Notes: a model not told the origin generated them from the letters alone. DNA of 64,000 nt from Vibrio tasmaniensis (GCF_024347635.1 NZ_AP025510.1:434001-498000), one strand, 5' to 3'; shown: positions 55,278 to 64,000, numbered from the stretch's first letter. Numbers and translations are program-made.

Positions 55278-55991
55278 ATGAAGTTTGTACCAAAGATGTT
55301 AGCAACGTCTCTTACTCTTACTGCAGCGTTGAGTGCTGTGAGCTTTCCATCACTGGCTGACTCCCCATCCTTTCCGCATATTTCAACAACAGGTTATGGT
55401 GAAGTCATCGCAACACCAGATATGGCGACATTCTCAGTGAGAGTGGTTGAGTCAACGATGACGGCTGAACAGGCTAAAAGTACTGTTGATAAAGTGGTAA
55501 CGGGTTTTCTTAATAAGCTGCATCAAGCCGGCGTAGATGAGGCGAGCGTACACAGCTCGAACCTGTATTTATCTCCTCAATATCATTACCCGAAAAATGG
55601 CAAACCTGAACTGGTTGGTTACCGTGCGTCACGTAATGTGACCGTTCAAGTGAATGAGTTAGCGAATCTCAATGAGTATATGGATATTGCTATTGGGCAG
55701 GGCATTAACCAGATCGATAACATCCAGCTTCAAGTTCGTGACCAAGCTAAGTATCAAGAGCAAGCACGTTTAGAAGCAATCAAAGATGCAAGGTCGAAAG
55801 CTAAGTCGCTAGCGAGTGGCTTTGAACGAGAGTTAGGTGACGTTTGGCGAGTTGACTACAACGCACAATCTTCTCAGCCTGTATTGATGCGTTCAATGGC
55901 GATGGATGCAAGAACAGAATCGAACTCTTATGAAGACTCAACGATCACCATTCGTGATCGAGTGAATGTGATCTACCAGCTAGAAGAGTAG
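55278..55991 (+). CDS. SIMPL domain (DUF541) periplasmic protein
   Basis: A 237-residue exported protein with a signal peptide (about 1-27, ending SLA) and a SIMPL/DUF541 domain: ISTTGYGEVIATPDMATFSVRV near residues 35-57 and later KDARSKAKSLASGFERELG. E. coli YggE, the best-known relative, lies near argO/argP too and is linked to oxidative stress defence. The function is not biochemically defined. It is convergent with serA, with a shared terminator between them. Confidence 0.9.
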   Translation: MKFVPKMLATSLTLTAALSAVSFPSLADSPSFPHISTTGYGEVIATPDMATFSVRVVESTMTAEQAKSTVDKVVTGFLNKLHQAGVDEASVHSSNLYLSPQYHYPKNGKPELVGYRASRNVTVQVNELANLNEYMDIAIGQGINQIDNIQLQVRDQAKYQEQARLEAIKDARSKAKSLASGFERELGDVWRVDYNAQSSQPVLMRSMAMDARTESNSYEDSTITIRDRVNVIYQLEE

Positions 55992-56054
55992 TGAGCATAC
56001 CTCAGGGAGGGATTGGATCATCATGATCTATTTACCTACAGTAGGCCAAATACT

Positions 56055-56083
56055 AAAAAGGCTCTCATTACGAGAGCCTTTTC
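56055..56083. terminator. Bidirectional terminator between the SIMPL gene and serA
   Basis: AAAAAGGCTCTCATTACGAGAGCCTTTT: seven to eight base pairs with A and T tracts on the two sides, suited to both convergent genes. Confidence 0.87.
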
Positions 56084-56111
56084 TATTTTTACTTATGATC
56101 TAATTCGATGA

Positions 56112-57341
56112 TTAGTGAAGTAGACGAGCACGGATTGTGCCTTCGATCTCTTTCAACTTAAGCAGTGCTTCTTCAGAACGATCCGCTTCTACATCGATAA
56201 CTACATAACCCATATCTGCCGCAGTCTGTAGATACTGACCCGCGATGTTGATGCCTTCTTCAGCGAAGATGGTGTTGATCTGAGTTAGGATACCTGGGCG
56301 GTTTTCGTGAATGTGTAGCAAGCGAGATGTGCCTGTATGCAGTGGCAGTGATACCTCTGGGAAGTTAACACTTGATAGCGTAGAGCCGTTATCAGAGTAT
56401 TTCGCTAGTTTACCAGCAACTTCAACGCCGATGTTCTCTTGTGCTTCTTGAGTTGAACCACCCACGTGAGGCGTTAGAATCACGTTGTCGAACTGCATCA
56501 ATGGTGACTCAAATGGGTCAGCATTGGTTTTTGGTTCTGTTGGGAATACATCGATAGCTGCACCAGAAAGGTGACCAGAATCCAGAGCGCCACACAGAGC
56601 AGGGATGTCAACTACCGTGCCACGAGCTGCATTGATAAAGATAGAACCAGGCTTCATGCGCTCGAACTCTTCTTTACCCATCATGTCTTTAGTTTCATTG
56701 GTTTCAGGTACGTGTAAAGAGATCACGTCACACTTATTCAGCAACTCGGTCATCGTATGAACTTGAGTGGCATTACCTAGAGACAGCTTGTTTTCGATAT
56801 CGTAAAAGTAAACACGCATACCCAGGTTTTCAGCAATAATACCTAGCTGAGTCCCGATGTGACCGTAGCCAATAATACCTAAACGCTTACCACGAGCCTC
56901 GTAAGAGTTGTCTGCACTCTTTTTCCAGATACCACGGTGAGCAAGAGCATTCTTCTCTGGGATACCGCGAAGCAGTAATAGAACCTGACCTAGAACGAGT
57001 TCAGCAACGCTTCGAGTGTTTGAGAACGGTGCATTGAAAACAGGGATACCGCGCTTAGCTGCTGCTTGAAGGTTGACTTGGTTAGTACCAATACAGAAAC
57101 AACCGACGGCAACCAGCTTTTCAGCCGCATCAATAACTTCTTGGGAGATGTTGGTGCGAGAACGGATACCAATGAAGTGAGCATCTTTAACTGCTTCAAG
57201 AAGTTCATCTTCAGGTAGTGAGCCTTTGTGGTACTCAATGTTTGTGTAACCAGCGGCTTGCAGTACTTCTACAGAAGAAGGGTGAAGACCTTCTAGAAGT
57301 AGGATTTTAATTTTGTCTTTTTCCAGTGAAACTTTGGCCAT
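56112..57341 (-). CDS. serA: D-3-phosphoglycerate dehydrogenase
   Basis: SerA performs the first step of serine synthesis, oxidising 3-phosphoglycerate. From the start at 57341 (MAKVSLEKDKIKILLLEGLH) it has 409 residues, as in E. coli. The NAD-binding motif is GKRLGIIGYGHIGTQLGI, the catalytic His is in ILTPHVGGSTQEAQ, and a C-terminal ACT domain (about 335-409; RPGILTQINTIFAEEGINI) should bind serine for feedback inhibition. The frame to 57374 would add 11 residues that are not family-like. Confidence 0.97.
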   Translation of the reverse strand: MAKVSLEKDKIKILLLEGLHPSSVEVLQAAGYTNIEYHKGSLPEDELLEAVKDAHFIGIRSRTNISQEVIDAAEKLVAVGCFCIGTNQVNLQAAAKRGIPVFNAPFSNTRSVAELVLGQVLLLLRGIPEKNALAHRGIWKKSADNSYEARGKRLGIIGYGHIGTQLGIIAENLGMRVYFYDIENKLSLGNATQVHTMTELLNKCDVISLHVPETNETKDMMGKEEFERMKPGSIFINAARGTVVDIPALCGALDSGHLSGAAIDVFPTEPKTNADPFESPLMQFDNVILTPHVGGSTQEAQENIGVEVAGKLAKYSDNGSTLSSVNFPEVSLPLHTGTSRLLHIHENRPGILTQINTIFAEEGINIAGQYLQTAADMGYVVIDVEADRSEEALLKLKEIEGTIRARLLH

Positions 57342-57536
57342 TGTTCTCGTCCTTAAAATGGAAAGGTTGGGCAAATGCGGCGCACGTGCTACAAAATGGC
57401 TGAAAGGGGAACAAATTCACCACTTTGTTAGGAGACAAACGTTTTCCCTGTGCGTCTTCTGAACAATAAAGTAACAAAAAAAAAATGTTTTGGGTAAGAA
57501 AATTACGGAATAAGACATAATTTTACAGCAATAAAG

Positions 57537-57565
57537 CAAAAAAAACGGCGCCCTAGGGCACCGTC
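57537..57565 (-). terminator. Terminator after rpiA
   Basis: On the minus strand ACGGTGCCCTAGGGCGCCGT with a T run behind it, about 40 bases past the rpiA stop. Confidence 0.82.
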
Positions 57566-57602
57566 TGTAATGAAGTAACAGAAAAACTCAATCTTCTATT
57601 AT

Positions 57603-58259
57603 TTATTCTTCGATTTTTGCACCTTCAGGCGTGCCTGTGATAACCACATCAGCACCACGGTGAGCGAACAGGCCAACCGTCACCACACCAGCAATACCAT
57701 TGATGATATCTTCTAGTTGTTTCGGGTTTTCAATCGCCATGCCGTACACATCTAAGATCACGTTGCCGTTATCGGTTGTGCAGCCTTCGCGGTAAACTGG
57801 GTCACCACCAAGTTTTACGAGTTCACGTGCAACGTATGAACGTGCCATTGGGATAACTTCAACAGGCAGTGGGAATTTACCCAACACATCAACGGCTTTG
57901 GTACCATCAACGATACAAATAAACTTATCAGAGATAGCTGCTACGATTTTTTCACGAGTCAAAGCAGCGCCGCCGCCTTTGATCATATCGCGTGAAGCGT
58001 TAATCTCGTCAGCACCATCAACATAGACGTCTAGCTTGAATACGTCGTTGCATTCGAATACTTTGATTTCTAGTGCTTCTAGTTTTTCAGTAGAGGCTAC
58101 AGAGCTTGAAACCGCACCTTTGATTTTGTCTTTCATTGTGCCAAGTGCGTCGATGAAGTGATTTACTGTTGAGCCAGTACCTACACCTACAATGCTGCCT
58201 TCTTCAACATATTGAAGTGCTGCCCAGCCCGCTGCTTTTTTCATTTCATCTTGAGTCAT
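57603..58259 (-). CDS. rpiA: Ribose-5-phosphate isomerase A
   Basis: RpiA interconverts ribose-5-phosphate and ribulose-5-phosphate. The 218-residue protein has the substrate loop [15 protein letters not shown], the catalytic-region motifs [29 protein letters not shown] and the C-terminal [14 protein letters not shown]. It lies next to serA, as in E. coli, but each has its own terminator. Upstream there is a short 20-base direct repeat. Confidence 0.97.
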   Translation of the reverse strand: MTQDEMKKAAGWAALQYVEEGSIVGVGTGSTVNHFIDALGTMKDKIKGAVSSSVASTEKLEALEIKVFECNDVFKLDVYVDGADEINASRDMIKGGGAALTREKIVAAISDKFICIVDGTKAVDVLGKFPLPVEVIPMARSYVARELVKLGGDPVYREGCTTDNGNVILDVYGMAIENPKQLEDIINGIAGVVTVGLFAHRGADVVITGTPEGAKIEE

Positions 58260-58310
58260 GCCATTCTCCTGAATAAGGTCTTGCGCTTTGAATTAATCGT
58301 TCGCGTATTG

Positions 58311-58362
58311 AAGTTAACGTTTAGATATCGAGGTTAACGTTTAGATATCGAGGTTAACGTTT
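58311..58362. repeat. 20-bp direct repeat upstream of rpiA
   Basis: The unit AGGTTAACGTTTAGATATCG (first copy AAGTTAACG...) occurs twice in full and a third time in part, between rpiA and ygfA. The unit contains the palindromes GTTAAC and GATATC. Confidence 0.92.
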
Positions 58363-58381
58363 GCGGCGCGATTATAGCGCT

Positions 58382-58981
58382 TTAATGGTTGTTTTCCCAT
58401 TGCCAAGTTTTACTCGGAGTCACGATTTTAGGTAACGGAATGTCCCAACCTTCAATTGGTAAGCGATCGACATGTTGGCAATCGTGAGCAAGGCCAATAG
58501 GTGTTGCGCCATTGCCCGTTTCGAACCATCGAGCCAAGGTGCGATCGTAATATCCGCCGCCCATGCCTAAGCGATGCCCTTGAGAGTCAAAGCCCACCAG
58601 TGGTGTGAGAATCAGATCAAGTTGCTGACATGGCTTGACGAGTAATTGATTGAGTTGAGGTTCAACGATGCCGTACTTATTCAACATAGTGGGTGTGGTT
58701 GGAGAGTAATGTAGAAACAGGAGATGGCCGGCAGAGAAGGGGTGTAATACCGGTAAATAAGTTTGCTTGCCTTGCGCCCATAACCATTCAATTAAAGGCT
58801 GGGTATCGAGTTCGCCATCAATGGAAATATAGAGGGCGATATGTTGAGCTGACTGAATCTCATCAAGCTGAGAACACTGCTTAACTAAGTCTATACCGGA
58901 TTGAGTTTGTTGGTTGCCAGATAAGGCATTACGTTTGATACGGATCTGTTTGCGAAATTCGCTGCGTGTGAGCGTCTTCAT
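58382..58981 (-). CDS. ygfA: 5-formyltetrahydrofolate cyclo-ligase family protein YgfA
   Basis: The enzyme turns 5-formyltetrahydrofolate into 5,10-methenyl-THF with ATP. From the ATG at 58981 (MKTLTRSEFRKQIRIKRNAL) it has 199 residues. Motifs are IALYISIDGELDTQPL, YLPVLHPFSAGHLLFLHY, DLILTPLVGFDSQGHRLGMGGGYYDRTL and IGLAHDCQ. The longer frame to 59053 reads through the 6S RNA and is rejected. It is directly downstream of 6S RNA and probably co-transcribed, as in E. coli. Confidence 0.94.
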   Translation of the reverse strand: MKTLTRSEFRKQIRIKRNALSGNQQTQSGIDLVKQCSQLDEIQSAQHIALYISIDGELDTQPLIEWLWAQGKQTYLPVLHPFSAGHLLFLHYSPTTPTMLNKYGIVEPQLNQLLVKPCQQLDLILTPLVGFDSQGHRLGMGGGYYDRTLARWFETGNGATPIGLAHDCQHVDRLPIEGWDIPLPKIVTPSKTWQWENNH

Positions 58982-58986
58982 AAGAA

Positions 58987-59169
58987 GGGATACCCCAAAG
59001 TGCCGTTGAGAATAGATGGCCCTTGAACCAGCGAGTTCAAGGCGGATCAGCAATGATTACCGTAGGCTTCTCGGCGGACCGAGCATGCTCAATAGCACTC
59101 AAGTACTAACCCTTAGGGATTGCTTATCGGCTCGGGGACGTGAATCCTCTGACAAACACTCCAGGGTAA
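58987..59169 (-). ncRNA. ssrS: 6S RNA
   Basis: About 183 bases on the minus strand between zapA and ygfA, the usual location. It has the conserved 6S blocks CCCCGAGCCGATA, GAGCATGCTCGGTCCG and CGAGAAGCCT, and a CCTTGAAC...GTTCAAGGG arm. The ends TACCCTGGAGTG and CACTTTGGGGTA pair to close the long hairpin. 6S RNA mimics an open promoter and holds sigma-70 RNA polymerase in stationary phase. Exact ends are estimated. Confidence 0.96.
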
Positions 59170-59181
59170 ATTTTGTGTACG

Positions 59182-59490
59182 CTATTGCTGTCCGTGCTTA
59201 ACTTTACTGAGGACATCTGAAAGTGATGTCGTGAGCTGTTCCATTCGCTCGGTCAGTGCGTTTTGTTCATCATTTGCTTCAAACTTCTTAGTTTGTAATT
59301 CATAGCAAATGTTCAGAGCTGCGATCGTTAGCAGCTTCACTTCATTGGTTACCTTAGTACGTTCAGCCATCTCTTTCAATCGATTATCAAGATCGACCGC
59401 CGCTGCAATCAATGACTCTTCTTGCCCAGGAGGACAATTAACTCGAGTCAGTTTTCCTAATATTTCAACGTCTACCGCTTGATTACTCAT
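59182..59490 (-). CDS. zapA: Cell division protein ZapA
   Basis: ZapA binds and bundles FtsZ at the division ring. The 102-residue protein begins MSNQAVDVEILGKLTRVNCP and continues with an N-terminal globular domain (to about 50) and a C-terminal coiled coil (about 60-100). The order zapA, 6S RNA, ygfA with the divergent ygfB matches E. coli. Confidence 0.95.
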   Translation of the reverse strand: MSNQAVDVEILGKLTRVNCPPGQEESLIAAAVDLDNRLKEMAERTKVTNEVKLLTIAALNICYELQTKKFEANDEQNALTERMEQLTTSLSDVLSKVKHGQQ

Positions 59491-59797
59491 GATGGATGAA
59501 CTCTTTAACGCACTGTTTAAGGCTGTTGCCCTTTATCAATTATTGAGAAAGAAAAAGTGCAAGTACCGATGAGGAAGCAATCTCCTCTGAGGGAGAAACT
59601 ATAGGTAAACCGCTATTAAGATTCAAGCTTTTCAGAGTGACTGTTTGTAAATGAGAGCTTGAGCACACAGTAATTCAGCAAATTGAACAATTGGTAGTCA
59701 GTCATCCTTCAATTGCTCAGGATCGATGCTTACCAGAATTGGGGTGAAGTGGTACGATTATAATATCGATATAAAGAATAACTGAGCGAGCTATCTG
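59491..59797. other. Divergent gap between zapA and ygfB
   Basis: About 307 bases holding the two divergent promoters. I see no further gene, riboswitch or hairpin. Confidence 0.5.
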
Positions 59798-60373
59798 ATG
59801 AGCGAAACTACTTTACCTGACTACCTAACGGTTGCGACTGAACTTCAATCGGCAAGCCTAGCCGTAAACCCTGCTGAGATGCATGGTTTATTAACGGGTA
59901 TGTTGAGCGGAGGCTTAAACCTAGCAGATAAAAGCTGGCAACCACTTATCTTTGATTACACCAATGAAGGCATGGGCTGGCCAGATCGCGCATTAACGCT
60001 AGCGGAAGCGACACTGAAAGTAACGACCAGCGAAATCACAGGTTCAGGCATGGAGCTGTCTATGTTGTTGCCTGACGAAGACGCAAGCGCAAGCCTGTTT
60101 GATTTGGCTGATGGCGTGTCTGATTGGATTAACCACTTTATTTCTGGCTTAGGCTTGGTTGGCGCTCAATTGAATAAAGCGTCTGATGGTACCAAAGAAG
60201 CATTAGCTGATCTTGAAGAGATGGCAAAGCTAGGCATTGACGAAGAAGATGACATGGAAGAGCAAGCGCAGCTTCTAGAGCACGTTATTGAGCACGTAAA
60301 AGCGTGTGCATTAACCATTCATGCTGAATTCGGTGCGCGTCCATCTGAAGATGCGGCTCCAACCATTCATTAA
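59798..60373 (+). CDS. ygfB: UPF0149 family protein YgfB
   Basis: A 191-residue acidic cytosolic protein, all-helical in its known relatives, with conserved [11 protein letters not shown] near the N-terminus and [20 protein letters not shown] in the middle. In Pseudomonas YgfB affects ampDh3 expression and beta-lactam resistance; here the role is unknown. It precedes ubiH by 24 bases. In E. coli pepP stands between them; no pepP is found in this window. Confidence 0.93.
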   Translation: MSETTLPDYLTVATELQSASLAVNPAEMHGLLTGMLSGGLNLADKSWQPLIFDYTNEGMGWPDRALTLAEATLKVTTSEITGSGMELSMLLPDEDASASLFDLADGVSDWINHFISGLGLVGAQLNKASDGTKEALADLEEMAKLGIDEEDDMEEQAQLLEHVIEHVKACALTIHAEFGARPSEDAAPTIH

Positions 60374-60397
60374 TCCGCTTGTCGGTTTGAGGTTATA

Positions 60398-61576
60398 ATG
60401 GCTCAGTATGATGTTGTAATTGCTGGTGGTGCAATGGCAGGGGCGACCCTAGCCCTTGCTCTGAATCACCTCAGTCAAGGTTCACTATCGATCGCGGTAG
60501 TCGAGCCTTATCAGGTTGATCATCAAGCTCACCCTGGTTTTGATTCTCGTTCGATTGCTTTGTCTTATGGCACGGTGCAGATCCTCGATTCTTTGCATTT
60601 GTGGCAATCTATCGCTCCGGTAGCGACCCCAATTAAAGATATCCATGTTTCGGATAGAGGGCATGCCGGAATGACGGATATCTACAGTGAAGAGCTTGCT
60701 GTTGATGCGCTCGGCTATGTGGTTGAGTTGGCGGATGTGGGGCGAATCTATCAGCAGAAGCTTGAATCAGAATCTGCAATTACGATGTTTTGCCCTGAGT
60801 CTGTCAGTAAAGTCGAACGTGAAGAGTTGCAAACGACTGTTGAACTGACAAGTGGGCAAACCATAACGACTAAGTTACTGGTTGCAGCTGACGGTGCTAT
60901 CTCAACCTGTTGTCAGCAACTCAATATCTCATTGAGTGAGCATGACTTCGAACAAGTCGCGGTGATTGCCAATATCGTGGCGAGCGAACCTCATCAAGGT
61001 CGCGCATTTGAGCGTTTTACTCATCATGGGCCAGTCGCTCTGTTGCCGATGAGTGAGAACCGTTTATCACTGGTTTGGTGTTTGCCACCGGAGCAAGCAC
61101 AAAAAGTGATGACGCTAAACGACAATGAATTTCTAGAGCAGTTGCAGAGTGACTTTGGCTGGCGACTTGGCCGATTAGAGAAAGTCGGTAAACGTGCAAG
61201 CTACCCTCTGATCCTTCGCCACCGACAGCAAAATATCTCTCATCGATTTGCGATTGTTGGTAATGCCGCTCAAACGCTTCACCCAATTGCAGGGCAAGGC
61301 TTTAATCTTGGCATCCGTGATGTGGCTTCCTTGGCGGAAGAGTTGTGTACTCAGTTAGATGATGTGGGTCGTTACCGTGGTCTTGTTAACTTTAGAAAGC
61401 GTAGAGAACAAGACAGAAATACAACGATTACGCTGACTTCAAGTCTCGTTCATCTGTTCTCAAACGATTTTATGACCGCTCGCATTGGGCGTAATCTTGG
61501 GTTAACCGTAATAGATAACCTTCCACCACTTAAAGGTCCACTTTTGCGTCATACGCTTGGCCTAGTAGAAAGATAA
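60398..61576 (+). CDS. ubiH: 2-octaprenyl-6-methoxyphenol hydroxylase UbiH
   Basis: UbiH is an FAD-dependent aromatic hydroxylase in ubiquinone synthesis. The 392-residue protein has the dinucleotide-binding VVIAGGAMAGATLALAL, the middle motif LLVAADGAISTCCQQ and the second FAD motif VGNAAQTLHPIAGQGFNLGI (about 285-304). The GNAAQ variant is typical for UbiH (others have GDAAH). It is followed after 11 bases by the paralogue ubiI. Confidence 0.95.
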   Translation: MAQYDVVIAGGAMAGATLALALNHLSQGSLSIAVVEPYQVDHQAHPGFDSRSIALSYGTVQILDSLHLWQSIAPVATPIKDIHVSDRGHAGMTDIYSEELAVDALGYVVELADVGRIYQQKLESESAITMFCPESVSKVEREELQTTVELTSGQTITTKLLVAADGAISTCCQQLNISLSEHDFEQVAVIANIVASEPHQGRAFERFTHHGPVALLPMSENRLSLVWCLPPEQAQKVMTLNDNEFLEQLQSDFGWRLGRLEKVGKRASYPLILRHRQQNISHRFAIVGNAAQTLHPIAGQGFNLGIRDVASLAEELCTQLDDVGRYRGLVNFRKRREQDRNTTITLTSSLVHLFSNDFMTARIGRNLGLTVIDNLPPLKGPLLRHTLGLVER

Positions 61577-61587
61577 GGTAATAAATA

Positions 61588-62811
61588 ATGATGCAAAGTG
61601 TTGATATCGCGATTGTAGGTGGAGGCATGGTTGGCCTAGCGCTTGCCGCTGCACTGAAAGACAGCGACCTAAGAATTGCGGTCATTGAAGGCAGAGCTCC
61701 CAGTGAAGGGCTTAGCGAATTGCCTGATGTGCGAGTGTCGGCATTGAGCCGCTCTAGTGAAGTGATTCTTCGTAACCTAGGGGCATGGCAAGGCATTGAA
61801 CAAAGACGTGCTGCACCTTACCAAGCGATGGAAGTATGGGAACAAGACAGCTTCGCTCGTATTGAGTTTGACTCGACACGTTTGGCTCAGCCGAACTTGG
61901 GGCATATCGTTGAAAACCGTGTGATTCAATTAGCGCTGCTTGATCAGGTTAAGAAGCAAGATAATGTCAGCCTGTACATGCCCGCGATGTGCAAAACGAT
62001 GGCGATTGGTGAAAGCGAAGCATGGCTAACGCTAGATAATGGACAAGCACTGACAGCGAAGTTGGTTGTTGGAGCGGACGGTGCAAACTCTTGGGTTCGT
62101 AAGCAGCAAGACATTCCATTAACACATTGGGATTACGGCCACAGTGCGATTGTCGCGAACATCAAAACCACTGAGGCGCACCACAGCGTTGCTCGTCAAA
62201 TATTCACACCTCAAGGCCCATTGGCATTTCTACCAATGCAGCCAGCGAATATGAGCTCGATTGTTTGGTCTACGGAGCCTAATCGTGCCGAGAAGCTTGT
62301 ATCAATGTCGGACGCGGATTTTAATAAGCAGTTAACGGCAGAGTTCGACTCAAAACTTGGTTTATGTGAAGTGGTTGGTGAGCGTTTTGCCTTCCCACTG
62401 CGCATGCGCTATGCACGTGACTTTGCTGTAGAGCGTGTCGCTTTGGTTGGTGATGCAGCTCATACGATTCACCCGTTAGCGGGGCAAGGCGTTAACCTTG
62501 GCCTATTAGATGCTGCAAGCTTAGCGCAAGAGCTGTTAACGCTTTGGGCTGCTGGCGAGGACATTGGTACCAAGCGTAACCTTCGTGGCTACGAGCGCTG
62601 GAGAAAAGCAGAGGCGGCGAAGATGATCGCTTCAATGCAGGGCTTTAAAGATCTGTTTGAAGGCGATAACCCAGCTAAGAAGCTGATTCGTGGTATCGGT
62701 ATGAAGCTTGCGGGTCAATTACCGGGTGCGAAAGATGAGATCATGAAGCGAGCGCTAGGTTTGTCGGGCAATCTTCCCGATTTAGCTAAGCGTCCAGTTA
62801 CGCACCAATAA
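61588..62811 (+). CDS. ubiI: 2-octaprenylphenol hydroxylase UbiI (VisC)
   Basis: A 407-residue FAD monooxygenase that hydroxylates C5 of the ubiquinone precursor. Motifs are IAIVGGGMVGLALAAAL, LVVGADGANSWVRKQ and LVGDAAHTIHPLAGQGVNLG. The start is one of two adjacent ATG codons at 61588 and 61591. It belongs to the UbiH/COQ6 family and is in tandem with ubiH, as in E. coli. A bidirectional terminator follows. Confidence 0.95.
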   Translation: MMQSVDIAIVGGGMVGLALAAALKDSDLRIAVIEGRAPSEGLSELPDVRVSALSRSSEVILRNLGAWQGIEQRRAAPYQAMEVWEQDSFARIEFDSTRLAQPNLGHIVENRVIQLALLDQVKKQDNVSLYMPAMCKTMAIGESEAWLTLDNGQALTAKLVVGADGANSWVRKQQDIPLTHWDYGHSAIVANIKTTEAHHSVARQIFTPQGPLAFLPMQPANMSSIVWSTEPNRAEKLVSMSDADFNKQLTAEFDSKLGLCEVVGERFAFPLRMRYARDFAVERVALVGDAAHTIHPLAGQGVNLGLLDAASLAQELLTLWAAGEDIGTKRNLRGYERWRKAEAAKMIASMQGFKDLFEGDNPAKKLIRGIGMKLAGQLPGAKDEIMKRALGLSGNLPDLAKRPVTHQ

Positions 62812-62902
62812 TCAACAATCGCAAATCAATAGTCGCGTGAGATGGACTGTTGTTGAGGGTTAGTCGCTAAAGTTAATCGCAATTGACGACATCACGAACA
62901 CG

Positions 62903-62935
62903 AAAAAAGGGTTGGCATAATGCCAACCCTTTTTG
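62903..62935. terminator. Bidirectional terminator between ubiI and ytfK
   Basis: AAAAAAGGGTTGGCATAATGCCAACCCTTTTTG: nine-base-pair stem with A and T tracts on the two sides. Confidence 0.9.
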
Positions 62936-62958
62936 TTTCTAATTCTTAAAATATCAGA

Positions 62959-63165
62959 TCATGCGTACGCGCAGCGCAGTTTCATGATTTCACTATTTAT
63001 TTCTTTCACGGTTTGAAAGTGACGCTTCTCTGCTCGGTCTGGTAGTACGAGTTTACCGTTATCAAACTCAAATTTACCTACGCCGTAAATGTAGATTCGT
63101 CCTTTGAAAAGTCGACTTACATGTTTAGCAATCATACTCGGTGTATAGCGCTTAAACAGTCTCAT
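62959..63165 (-). CDS. ytfK: DUF1107 family protein YtfK
   Basis: A 68-residue protein that matches E. coli YtfK closely from end to end: RYTPSMIAKHVSRLFKGRIY, VGKFEFDNGKLVLP and a C-terminal VKEINSEIMKLR. E. coli YtfK binds SpoT and tips it toward (p)ppGpp synthesis under phosphate and fatty-acid starvation. It is a single gene with the terminator shared with ubiI. Assignment is by recall of the E. coli sequence. Confidence 0.9.
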   Translation of the reverse strand: MRLFKRYTPSMIAKHVSRLFKGRIYIYGVGKFEFDNGKLVLPDRAEKRHFQTVKEINSEIMKLRCAYA

Positions 63166-63727
63166 TTTTAATTATCCTTATATTTACCTAGCCTGCATAT
63201 TATAGAAAAACTCCGAGATAATTATTGTGATAAGCATGGAGTAATATGCAGTAGAGTTAACGTTAATTAGATATTTGTGCTGTTCTAAGCACTTTCTTCA
63301 GTAAATATCTATTTTTACGTGAGCTCCTCCCCAAAATAATACTGAGTAGTGAACTGCTACGAACTTTCCTGTCCGGTATTAAGCAGTGTTAATGTTACAA
63401 GTATAAGAATAGGCGGGATTTTTTTGTTTGTGTAATCAAATTGTAAATTTTGAACAAAAAAAAGCCCGTCTAAAACGGGCGAATAGTCACAGATGCATTA
63501 CACAAAAGTGGATACTGATGTTACTCAGTGGATTCACTTGTACTGATTTGCTTAAAGGCTAGTCAGTAAAGTCACAATAACGCAAATTCAATCTTGTGAC
63601 TACTTATGCTTTTATTCTGAGTAACTATTTAATGTGGGTGTGTTTTTATTATGACGAAGTTCACACTAAAAATGTACTCAATGAAATATTGAAATGAAGT
63701 TTGCGAAGCATGATCTGTTCGAAACGA
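63166..63727. other. 562-base gap with a possible small RNA
   Basis: No open frame is supported. It holds the ytfK promoter (63166-63300) and, further right, a hairpin terminator on the minus strand at 63457-63481 that lies about 250 bases after the YbaK-like gene. The 63482-63700 stretch is a candidate for a small RNA gene; see findings. Confidence 0.4.
63457..63481 (-). terminator. Strong minus-strand terminator without an adjacent gene
   Basis: On the minus strand CGCCCGTTTTAGACGGGC is followed by eight T: a six-base-pair GC-rich stem with a proper T tract. Confidence 0.85.
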
Positions 63728-64000
63728 TCATCGACTGATGTCAGCGACGATCGGTGCACATAGTGCTATAAGATCATTGGGATCCAACGCAACGCCAGCC
63801 ATTCGATCACCCGAGCTAATGGTAACGGTCGAATTGCTCTGAATGGAAGGATCAAAAATGATCGGCATGTATCTCTTTAGAGCAAGAGGCCCAACACATC
63901 CAGCTTTAAAGCCGGTGATGCCTTCAACGTCAGCGAGTGATACGCAGGTCATTCGACGGCAATTCAGCACCGAGCGTACTTTCTTTGGATCGATAGAGCG
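63728..64000 (-). CDS. YbaK/EbsC-like aminoacyl-tRNA deacylase, partial
   Basis: The C-terminal 90 residues of a protein that continues past the right end of the window; the frame is open at position 64000 (RSIDPKKVRS ahead of VLNCRRM). Segments such as DVEGITGFKAGCVGPLALKRYMP and SSGDRMAGVALDPNDLIAL resemble the YbaK/ProX editing domain, which removes mischarged amino acids such as Cys from tRNA-Pro. The N-terminal part is needed to tell which subfamily it is. Confidence 0.8.
   Translation of the reverse strand, partial: RSIDPKKVRSVLNCRRMTCVSLADVEGITGFKAGCVGPLALKRYMPIIFDPSIQSNSTVTISSGDRMAGVALDPNDLIALCAPIVADISR

Noticed and set aside
58982..59053. N-terminal extension of ygfA to 59053
   Set aside because: It would be translated from within 6S RNA; the ATG at 58981 gives the normal family start.

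Overview
The window reads as part of the larger chromosome of a marine Vibrio, most likely of the V. splendidus type. The gene order mltC-yggX-mutY / trmB / hemW-rdgB-yggU-yggT-proC-yggS / pilT-pilU / ruvX-yqgE-gshB-rsmE-endA-sprT / metK / tkt / epd-pgk-fba-mscS / argO-argP / serA-rpiA / ygfA-6S RNA-zapA-ygfB-ubiH-ubiI matches the backbone known from Vibrio and, in large part, from E. coli. The species is inferred from general similarity, not from a search.

Layout. Positions 1-975 hold nothing I can support, followed by a small membrane protein gene. Two minus-strand tRNA arrays (1648-2172 and 4357-5159, 12 tRNA genes for Asn, Thr and Phe only) flank a chemoreceptor gene. Each array has a clear sigma-70 promoter and an intrinsic terminator. 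Positions 5263-21650 are mostly housekeeping: peptidoglycan turnover, DNA repair, tRNA and rRNA methylation, haem-protein assembly, nucleotide clean-up, proline synthesis, twitching motility ATPases, glutathione synthesis, a secreted nuclease and SprT.

The first accessory block (22811-38016) is a nearly complete anaerobic (cobalt-early) corrin ring pathway on the minus strand: cbiD-cbiC-cbiET-cbiL-cbiG-cbiK-cbiH-cbiF-cbiB-cobD-cbiA. It is preceded by an ABC uptake operon (ATPase, binding protein, permease) and a CobC-like phosphatase. A cobalamin riboswitch lies between the phosphatase and cbiD, directly after the phosphatase stop codon, so it appears to control the synthesis genes and not the uptake genes. 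No cbiJ is present here, nor the late genes cbiP, cobU, cobS, cobT and btuR. CbiG carries a C-terminal thioredoxin-like [2Fe-2S] domain.

The second accessory block (42199-48327, between tkt and epd) holds an OmpR-type response regulator, a histidine kinase and a family-1 sugar-binding protein, all with overlapping genes and no ABC permease. A secreted PIG-L/LmbE-type deacetylase and a PTS EIIBC permease follow. The three upstream regions of this block share TTACAA/TTTGTAAC motifs, which suggests one regulon: a binding protein and kinase that sense a sugar and switch on a deacetylase and a sugar permease. This is the best candidate here for an undescribed system.

The rest is central carbon metabolism (epd, pgk, fba, rpiA, serA), MscS, arginine export with its regulator, 6S RNA, ZapA and ubiquinone hydroxylases, then ytfK and a partial YbaK-like gene running off the right edge. 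Short tandem repeats are frequent. Three arrays (7, 17 and 15 bp units) start at or just before stop codons, and a perfect 14-copy octamer array lies between metK and the ABC uptake operon.
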